DNA from: Gammaproteobacteria bacterium | GTDB taxonomy: Bacteria > Pseudomonadota > Gammaproteobacteria > Pseudomonadales > Halomonadaceae | Reading direction: 5' to 3' | Length of the DNA stretch: 12,910 bases | Assembly (NCBI GenBank): GCA_023485185.1 | Contig: JAMCZP010000316.1 | Span: forward strand, 1-12,910 | In this document: positions 7,468 to 12,910 of the stretch, piece by piece | How positions within the stretch are numbered: position 1 is the first letter of the stretch | How the letters are laid out: every line of letters starts with the position of its first letter | Notes under the pieces: generated by a model | What the model was told of the DNA's origin: nothing | Seen by the model: the letters and a program-made list of their open reading frames with translations, nothing else | Database searches by the model: none | Made by a program: the position numbers and the translations under genes

Positions 7468-8322
7468 TCATAAATGGGAAGGTTGTTTTTCTTGTGCCTG
7501 TTTTTCATGTGCTTTAGCAGCCTGCCAATGAGCTTCCATCTCGTCTAACGATGCGTCCGAAAATGGCCGCTGGGCAGCGCTGAGTTCTCGCTCCACATAG
7601 CGAAAGCGGCGCTCAAATTTGGCATTGGTAGCGCGCAGGCACTGTTCTGGGTCGGCCTTGAGCGAGCGCGCTAAGTTAGTCACTGCAAACAGCAGGTCGC
7701 CAACTTCTTCTTGTGCATGGGATTGATCACCGGCGGCGAGCGCTTCTTCCACTTCGGCGAGCTCTTCGCGAATTTTCGCTATCACGCCCCTAGCATCAGG
7801 CCAGTCAAAGCCCACCCGTGCCGCACGTTTAGAGAGTTTGGCAGCGCGGCTTAACGCGGGCAGCGTTCGCGGTACATCGTCGAGCACAGAGGGTGCCTCA
7901 ATAGCCCTTTCAGCACGCTCATCGGCTTTAAGTGCCTCCCAGCGGCTATTGACCTGTTGGGCTTGCACCTCTTCGGCACTCCCCCCTGGTGGTCGGCGTG
8001 AGCCCAGGGTGCCTTCAGGAAATACATGGGGATGACGGCGCAGCATTTTGGCGGTCAACGTATCAACAATATCAGCAAAGTCGAAGCGCTGCTCTTCCGC
8101 GCCAAACTGAGCGTAATACACCACTTGAAAGAGTAAATCGCCCAGTTCACCGGGGAGCTCATCGAAGGCGCGCCGCTCAATGGCATCAGCGACTTCATAG
8201 GCCTCTTCCAGGGTGTGGGGCACAATGCTGTCCCAATCTTGCTGCAGATCCCAGGGGCACCCTTGCTCAGCATCGCGTAGTACTTGCATCAATGTCAGCA
8301 AATCATCCATACCATGACGCAT
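7468..8322 (-). CDS. mazG: Nucleoside triphosphate pyrophosphohydrolase MazG
   Basis: Hydrolyses (d)NTPs to NMPs and pyrophosphate; in E. coli it also affects (p)ppGpp levels during starvation, which fits its place directly after relA. The 284-residue protein has two tandem MazG domains. The first (about 5-103) carries RDAEQGCPWDLQQ (16-28), the metal-binding EEAYE (39-43) and GELGDLLFQVV (58-68). The second (about 155-250) carries GFDWP (171-175), EELAEVEEA (186-194), EEVGDLLFAVTNLAR (205-219) and KFERRFRYVE (235-244). Both E..E/E..D metal sites look intact. A stretch around 104-126 (Gly/Pro/Arg-rich) is longer than in the E. coli protein as I recall it, and the C-terminus has a short Gln/Lys-rich extension. 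The ATG overlaps the relA stop by one base (TAATG) and is preceded by a strong Shine-Dalgarno sequence, which points to translational coupling. Confidence 0.95.
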   Translation of the reverse strand: MRHGMDDLLTLMQVLRDAEQGCPWDLQQDWDSIVPHTLEEAYEVADAIERRAFDELPGELGDLLFQVVYYAQFGAEEQRFDFADIVDTLTAKMLRRHPHVFPEGTLGSRRPPGGSAEEVQAQQVNSRWEALKADERAERAIEAPSVLDDVPRTLPALSRAAKLSKRAARVGFDWPDARGVIAKIREELAEVEEALAAGDQSHAQEEVGDLLFAVTNLARSLKADPEQCLRATNAKFERRFRYVERELSAAQRPFSDASLDEMEAHWQAAKAHEKQAQEKQPSHL

Positions 8323-10598
8323 TAATACCCTCCTTTGCGAACTTGGTGCTCTGGGTCAGCGTTGCGCAGGCGGCGCACTTCGGTAACGTTAGGCAACTGC
8401 TGAATGCGCGAGAACAAGCGCCCCAATGATTCAAGGCCGTCGACTTCCAGGGTGATACGCAATCGGGCGATGCCTTCATCGGTATCAGTTAATGTATTCA
8501 CCGCCAGCACATTGACTTTTTCATTGCCCAGCAAACCCGTCACATCGCGCAGCAGCCCGGAGCGGTCCCAGGCTTGAATCTCGATGGTCACCGGGTAGCG
8601 AGTTTGAGCACGCTCACCCCACTCCACTTCGATAATGCGCTGGGGCTCGTCCAGACGTAATTGGAGGATATTACTGCAGTCCTGCCGGTGTACGGTCACA
8701 CCACGCCCCTGGGTAATAAAGCCGATGATCGGCTCGCCAGGTACCGGGCGGCAGCAGTTCGCCATGCTGGTTTTAAGATTGCCGACACCGAGCACCGTAA
8801 TGTCACTTTTGGTGGCTTTACTGGATTGGCGCTTCGGCTTGGCAAGTAGGCGGTCCAGCCGCTCTTGATCATCGTTTTCACCAAACAGCTGCTGCGCTTG
8901 GTGAAGCACTTGACCAATACGCAGATCACCGGCACCCAACGCGGCATACATATCTTCAGCGTTGAGGTAATTGACCGCCTTGGCCAGCCGGGGTAGATCA
9001 AGATCTTCCACGTCTAGACGGCGCATTTCACGCTCAAAGAGTGTGCGCCCTTCTTCCAGGTTCTGATCCCGCGCTTGATGTTTAAACCATGCCTGGATTT
9101 TGGCGCGTGCCCGTGACGTACGCACGTAGCCCAAACTGGGGTTGAGCCAGTCGCGACTTGGCCCGCCTTTCGTGGCGGTCAGAATTTCAATTTGCTGGCC
9201 GGTTTTTAACTTGTAGGTGAGCGGCACGATGCGCCCGTTGATCTTGGCGCCCCGGCAGCGGTGGCCAATTTCGGTATGCACCCGGTAGGCAAAATCGATG
9301 GGCGTTGCGATTCGCGGTAAATCAATTACATGACCATCGGGGGTAAATACATAGATGCGGTCAGGTGCTACATCGCTGGAAAGACCTTCACGTAGATCGC
9401 CAAAACCGCCCACTTCGTCCTGCCACTCCAGCACTTGCCGCAACCAGGCAATTTTCTCTTCATAGCTGCGGCTTTTAGCGTTGGTATCGTGCCCTTTGTA
9501 GCGCCAGTGTGCACAAACCCCTAGCTCTGCCTCATCGTGCATGGCAAAGGTGCGAATTTGGATTTCTAGCACCTTGTTCTCTGGCCCCATGACGGCGGTA
9601 TGTAGGGACTGATAGCCGTTCTTTTTAGGGTTGGCGATGTAGTCATCAAACTCATTCGGCACATGATGCCAGCGCGAGTGAATAATACCCAACACGGTAT
9701 AGCAGTCGGTCACTTCCGGCACCAGAATACGCACTGCGCGAACATCGTGAACCTGAGAAAAGTCGATCCGCTTACGCTTCATTTTGCGCCAGATGGAGTA
9801 GATATGTTTTGCGCGACCATCGACATCGTAGCGGTGAATGTGCTGCGCTTCCATCAAGCTTTTAATGGTTTCCACTACGTCGTGGATGTAACGATCACGA
9901 TCAAGACGTTTTTCCGCCAGTAGCTTGGCAATCGCTTTATATTCATCTTCATGCAGGTAACGAAACGAAAGGTCTTCAAGCTCCCACTTGAGCTGCCCCA
10001 CCCCCAGACGGTGCGCTAACGGCGCATAAATATCAGCGACTTCGCGAGCAACCTGTAAACACTTTTCCAGTGGCGCATCTTTTACTTGACGCAGTGCGCA
10101 GGTTCGTTCGGCAATTTTGATTAGCGCCACGCGCACATCACTGACCATATTGACCAGCATCTTGCGCAGGTTTTCCTGCTGGTTGTGTTGGCCCATGCCA
10201 TGGTCAGGTGCTAGTGGGTAGCTAATAGCGGCCATTTGCAATACGCCATCAATCAGGCTGGCGACTTCCTCGCCAAAGCGTTTTGATACTGCCTCAAGGC
10301 TTAACAACCCCTCACGCACCGCACGGTATAAAACGGCAGCTTCCAACGTGGCTTGATCGAGTTTTAGCTCACCAAGAATATCCGCCATCTCTAGACCCAT
10401 ACGGAAGCTAGAACCAGGTGAAAGCCAGACACGGTGAGTTCGCGGAGCTTCAAGCTCCAGCGTTTCGGCAAGCTCGCAGGCTTGCACTAAACGTTCAGGG
10501 TCCCGTAAGCGCACATCTTCTTGCAGGCGCGTTAACCATTGTTGTATGTCCACCTTTCCACTAGCGGTTAGCGGCTGGTCTTCACGCACTTTCACCAT
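8322..10598 (-). CDS. relA: GTP pyrophosphokinase RelA, (p)ppGpp synthetase I
   Basis: Ribosome-associated enzyme that transfers pyrophosphate from ATP to GTP/GDP when uncharged tRNA occupies the A site. It has 758 residues (E. coli: 744). Domain order: N-terminal pseudo-hydrolase domain (about 55-200), where the HD dyad is absent (YRAVREG at 91-97 replaces it); synthetase domain (about 250-370) with RAKHIYSIWRKMKRK (262-276), the RelA-type acidic EFDD motif (316-319) and NGYQSLHTAV (327-336); TGS domain (about 412-475, with DRIYVFTPDGHVIDLP); a helical region; the cysteine-containing RIS/zinc-finger region (about 600-645; C615, C616, H637, C641); and a C-terminal ACT domain (about 668-745). 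The EXDD motif instead of RXKD and the missing HD residues mark it as a synthetase-only RelA rather than SpoT. The ATG start matches the E. coli-like MV-VR N-terminus; its Shine-Dalgarno sequence is weak. It lies 73 bases after rlmD and overlaps mazG by one base. Confidence 0.97.
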   Translation of the reverse strand: MVKVREDQPLTASGKVDIQQWLTRLQEDVRLRDPERLVQACELAETLELEAPRTHRVWLSPGSSFRMGLEMADILGELKLDQATLEAAVLYRAVREGLLSLEAVSKRFGEEVASLIDGVLQMAAISYPLAPDHGMGQHNQQENLRKMLVNMVSDVRVALIKIAERTCALRQVKDAPLEKCLQVAREVADIYAPLAHRLGVGQLKWELEDLSFRYLHEDEYKAIAKLLAEKRLDRDRYIHDVVETIKSLMEAQHIHRYDVDGRAKHIYSIWRKMKRKRIDFSQVHDVRAVRILVPEVTDCYTVLGIIHSRWHHVPNEFDDYIANPKKNGYQSLHTAVMGPENKVLEIQIRTFAMHDEAELGVCAHWRYKGHDTNAKSRSYEEKIAWLRQVLEWQDEVGGFGDLREGLSSDVAPDRIYVFTPDGHVIDLPRIATPIDFAYRVHTEIGHRCRGAKINGRIVPLTYKLKTGQQIEILTATKGGPSRDWLNPSLGYVRTSRARAKIQAWFKHQARDQNLEEGRTLFEREMRRLDVEDLDLPRLAKAVNYLNAEDMYAALGAGDLRIGQVLHQAQQLFGENDDQERLDRLLAKPKRQSSKATKSDITVLGVGNLKTSMANCCRPVPGEPIIGFITQGRGVTVHRQDCSNILQLRLDEPQRIIEVEWGERAQTRYPVTIEIQAWDRSGLLRDVTGLLGNEKVNVLAVNTLTDTDEGIARLRITLEVDGLESLGRLFSRIQQLPNVTEVRRLRNADPEHQVRKGGY
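8328..8336 (-). promoter_or_regulatory. Ribosome binding site of mazG inside the end of relA
   Basis: Minus-strand AAAGGAGGG, encoding the final Lys-Gly-Gly of RelA, has its GGAGG core six bases before the mazG ATG. The spacing supports the 8322 start over the in-frame ATG at 8308-8310. Confidence 0.75.
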
Positions 10599-10619
10599 GA
10601 CTATTACTCATCCATTCTG

Positions 10620-10649
10620 GGAGACGGTCTCCACACGGCCGTCACCGTG
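10620..10649. repeat. Two adjacent inverted repeats in the rlmD-relA gap
   Basis: The first is GGAGAC-G-GTCTCC (10620-10632), a perfect 13-base palindrome. The second is CACGG-CCGTCA-CCGTG (10634-10649), with a 5-bp stem and a 6-base loop. They lie between the rlmD stop and the relA start. Neither is followed by a T run in the direction of transcription, so they do not look like intrinsic terminators. They could be an operator, an mRNA processing hairpin, or chance in a GC-rich spacer. Confidence 0.45.
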
Positions 10650-10671
10650 GCTTGATGCGCTGGGCAAGTGA

Positions 10672-12084
10672 TTAGCCCTTGTGTTTAATAAAATCAAATT
10701 CAAACAGCATCAGCGTTTCCATATGTGCAGTGTGAAGGAACATATCTGCCACTGCTACTTGCTTAACACGGTAGCCTGCATGCACAAGGTGTGCCGCATC
10801 CCGAGCAAGGGTTGCTGGGTCACATGAAATATAGACCACTTGTGCCACCGGATGATGCGCTAGCGCCTGACAAATTACTTCGCCACCACTGCGAGGTGGG
10901 TCAAGCACCAGCGCATCAATAGCAGAATGGGCATTCAGCAATGCCTTAACGCTAGCGGGGTCGTTCAAATCAGCCTGATGACCACTAATCACCAACTGAT
11001 TGTGTTCAGCATTGATGGCGATGCGCTCCACCATTGCGGGATTGCCCTCAACCGCATGCACAGCCGCGCCTGCCGCCGCCATCGGCAAGCTGAAATTACC
11101 AATCCCGGCAAACAGATCAAGCAGCTTTTGGCCGGGCTTGGGCGCCAGCCACTGAATAACCTGAGCCACCATCTGCTGATTAATCTGCGCATTGACCTGT
11201 AAAAAATCACCCGGTGCAAAACGTAGCTTCAGCGGTGGACGCCCTTCAAGGGTCAGCGTCTCTTCCAGCACTGGCGCTGCGCCATGCCAGTGCAGCGCAG
11301 GCGTTTCACGCCCCAACCAGGTGCCTAAAGCGACTTGCTGGTGCTTTGCAAAAGCTTGCCAGCGTTGGGCATCCAGAGGGTGCTCTTTTAACTGGCGCAC
11401 CAAGACTACCTGGGTGGTCGCCGTAGCCAGTAGTTCAATATGACCTACTAGGCGCGGAGCCTCCAAGGATTCCAGCAGTTCACGAAGAGGCTTTAATAGC
11501 TGTTGTAGCGAATCCACCAATACCGGACAGCGTTCAATATCGACTAATCGATGACTATGCGCTGCGCGAAACCCAAGCCGTGTATTGCCCTGGCTATCCA
11601 CTTTGACTCCCAGCCGCGCCCGGCGCCGATAGCCTTGATCGTCGCCCTGAATCGAGCCGATCTCGCCTAGCGTAATGCCTTGGCGCGCAAACAGGTCGCG
11701 CACCACCTCACGCTTATGGGCGCGCTGAGCATCGACGCTTAAATGTTGCAGATCGCAGCCGCCGCAATGGCCAAAATGCGGACAAGGGGGGGTTACACGC
11801 TGCTCAGACGTAGTAAGCAGTGATTTTATATGCGCTTCATCAAAGCGCTTACGATTCAGATGAATCGCAACCTCAACCTGCTCACCGGGCAGTGCCTGAT
11901 TAACAAAAACGGTTTTACCGTTGGCAGCGTGCGCCACACCCCGGCCATCATGCGCCAAGCGCTCAATCAGCAAGGGCGATGTATCATTCGTTACTTGGTT
12001 ACGCGCTTTGCCACCGGGCGTGCCTGCTAGCCCTGAATGACCAGACGCAGGCCTTGGCGGACGCTTTTTTCCTAACATGGCCAT
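10672..12084 (-). CDS. rlmD: 23S rRNA (uracil(1939)-C5)-methyltransferase RlmD
   Basis: Iron-sulfur-dependent SAM methyltransferase (formerly RumA/YgcA) that makes m5U1939 in 23S rRNA. It has 470 residues (E. coli: 433). An extra basic, Gly/Pro-rich N-terminal stretch (about 1-33) precedes the TRAM RNA-binding domain (about 35-92). The 4Fe-4S ligands are all present: C101, C107 and C110 in CPHFGHCGGC, and C186 in ERCPV. SAM motif I is LLDLFAGIGNFSLPMA (321-336); DPPRSGG (395-401) follows; the catalytic cysteine is C421 in VVYISCDPATLARDA; the general-base glutamate is E456 in AHMETLMLFE. The ATG at 12084 has an AGGAG at 7 bases, better placed than for the next ATG two codons on. It starts two bases after the cysM stop, suggesting coupled translation. 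Confidence 0.97.
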   Translation of the reverse strand: MAMLGKKRPPRPASGHSGLAGTPGGKARNQVTNDTSPLLIERLAHDGRGVAHAANGKTVFVNQALPGEQVEVAIHLNRKRFDEAHIKSLLTTSEQRVTPPCPHFGHCGGCDLQHLSVDAQRAHKREVVRDLFARQGITLGEIGSIQGDDQGYRRRARLGVKVDSQGNTRLGFRAAHSHRLVDIERCPVLVDSLQQLLKPLRELLESLEAPRLVGHIELLATATTQVVLVRQLKEHPLDAQRWQAFAKHQQVALGTWLGRETPALHWHGAAPVLEETLTLEGRPPLKLRFAPGDFLQVNAQINQQMVAQVIQWLAPKPGQKLLDLFAGIGNFSLPMAAAGAAVHAVEGNPAMVERIAINAEHNQLVISGHQADLNDPASVKALLNAHSAIDALVLDPPRSGGEVICQALAHHPVAQVVYISCDPATLARDAAHLVHAGYRVKQVAVADMFLHTAHMETLMLFEFDFIKHKG

Positions 12085-12086
12085 AG

Positions 12087-12910
12087 TTATACTCCTGGGG
12101 CGAATAGGCCAGTGGAGAGGTAACGATCACCACGATCACAAACGATAAAGACGATGACAGCATTCTCAGTTTGTTCAGCAATCCGCAACGCACCTGCCAA
12201 GCTACCGCCGGATGATACCCCCGCTAAAATACCTTCTTCACGGGCTAGACGACGCATGTGTTCTTCGGCCTCTTGTTGACCAATGTCCAGCGTCACATCC
12301 ACCCTCGGCGCTTCAAAAATAGCTGGCAAGTACTCGATGGGCCAGCGGCGTATGCCGGGAATGCTAGCGCCGTCGGCTGGCTGTAAACCGACAATCTGAA
12401 TTGCAGGATTCTGCTCTTTTAAATAACGCGATACTCCCATGATAGTCCCGGTGGTCCCCATGGAGCTGACAAAATGCGTTACTTCACCATCTGTTTGCTG
12501 CCACACCTCCGGCCCAGTAGTACGATAGTGGGCTAACGGATTATCAGGGTTGGCAAACTGGTTCAGCGGTTTACCTTCGCCTCTGGCAATCATACCATCG
12601 GCTATGTCGCGAGCTTCTTCCATGCCCCCGGCTTTACTTGCGGAGATTAGCTTAGCGCCATAGGCTGCCATGGCTTGTTTACGCTCCTCGGAAGCGTTTT
12701 CTGGCATTACCAGTACCATCTTGTAGCCTTTAATCGCGGCTGCCATGGCCAGCGCAATGCCGGTATTACCAGACGTTGCCTCGATCAGTGTATCGCCGGG
12801 TGTAATATCACCGCGGGCTTCTGCTTCGCTGAGCATTGACATGGCAGGTCGATCTTTCACCGACCCAGCGGGGTTATTACCTTCGAGTTTAGCCAACAGC
12901 GGGAAACCGA
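12087..12910 (-). CDS. cysM: Cysteine synthase B (O-acetylserine sulfhydrylase), 5' end missing
   Basis: PLP-dependent enzyme that makes cysteine from O-acetylserine and sulfide; the CysM form can also use thiosulfate. The frame stays open to the window edge, so the start lies outside; about 274 residues are visible, with roughly 25-30 missing at the N-terminus. The PLP lysine is in NNPAGSVKDRPA (its codon at 12855-12857); the substrate loop TSGNTGIALAMA and the phosphate-binding SSMGTTGTIMGVSRYL follow. The block GIRRWPIEYLP and the end CDRGDRYLSTGLF match CysM rather than CysK as I recall the two families. The TTG at 12894-12896 is an internal leucine codon, not a start. It is the first visible gene of the run cysM-rlmD-relA-mazG, an order also known from Pseudomonas. 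Confidence 0.95.
   Translation of the reverse strand, partial: GFPLLAKLEGNNPAGSVKDRPAMSMLSEAEARGDITPGDTLIEATSGNTGIALAMAAAIKGYKMVLVMPENASEERKQAMAAYGAKLISASKAGGMEEARDIADGMIARGEGKPLNQFANPDNPLAHYRTTGPEVWQQTDGEVTHFVSSMGTTGTIMGVSRYLKEQNPAIQIVGLQPADGASIPGIRRWPIEYLPAIFEAPRVDVTLDIGQQEAEEHMRRLAREEGILAGVSSGGSLAGALRIAEQTENAVIVFIVCDRGDRYLSTGLFAPGV
12092..12097 (-). promoter_or_regulatory. Ribosome binding site of rlmD inside the end of cysM
   Basis: Minus-strand CAGGAG overlaps the last codons of cysM and ends 7 bases before the rlmD ATG at 12084, supporting that start and coupling with cysM. Confidence 0.65.

Noticed and set aside
7989..8429. 146-codon + strand open frame spanning the mazG-relA junction
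   Set aside because: Antisense to two well-conserved genes; composition is Arg/His/Gln-rich noise.
10604..10615. Minimal upstream frame ATG GAT GAG TAA just before relA
   Set aside because: Only three codons with no convincing ribosome site; expected by chance.

Overview
The window looks like ordinary chromosome from a gammaproteobacterium of the Halomonadaceae (Halomonas/Vreelandella type). This rests on the similarity of the proteins as I recall those families, the moderate GC content, and the gene order cysM-rlmD-relA-mazG, which is shared with pseudomonads and relatives. No database search was possible. I see no rRNA, tRNA, CRISPR array, insertion sequence, phage gene or toxin-antitoxin pair. 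Coding density is very high; the longest gene-free stretch is about 73 bases.

Left part (1-2796, + strand): the 3' part of an acyl-CoA synthetase gene, then six bases later a class I SAM-dependent methyltransferase, then a small secreted protein that looks like an outer-membrane beta-barrel. The first two are probably one operon. The third is 45 bases further on and may or may not share the transcript.

Middle (2810-4752, - strand): reading in the direction of transcription (right to left), a DUF924 protein, the 23S rRNA pseudouridine synthase RluF with an unusually long basic low-complexity tail, and a small DUF1294 membrane protein. The last gene converges on the + strand genes across only 13 bases.

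Right part (4781-12910, - strand): reading right to left, cysM (cut by the window edge), rlmD, relA, mazG and ppc. The joints are tight: cysM and rlmD are 2 bases apart, relA and mazG overlap by one base (TAATG), and mazG to ppc is about 38 bases. Strong Shine-Dalgarno sequences for rlmD and mazG lie inside the end of the preceding gene, so translational coupling is likely. Only rlmD to relA has a gap (73 bases), and it holds two adjacent inverted repeats.

Together the genes cover cysteine synthesis, 23S rRNA modification (RlmD at U1939, RluF at U2604), the stringent response (RelA), nucleotide-pool cleaning (MazG) and anaplerotic carbon entry (PEP carboxylase). All - strand genes could form one long transcription unit, but the sequence alone does not prove this. 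I found no convincing undescribed system. The points most worth a second look are the RluF tail, the rlmD-relA gap and the uncharacterised outer-membrane protein.
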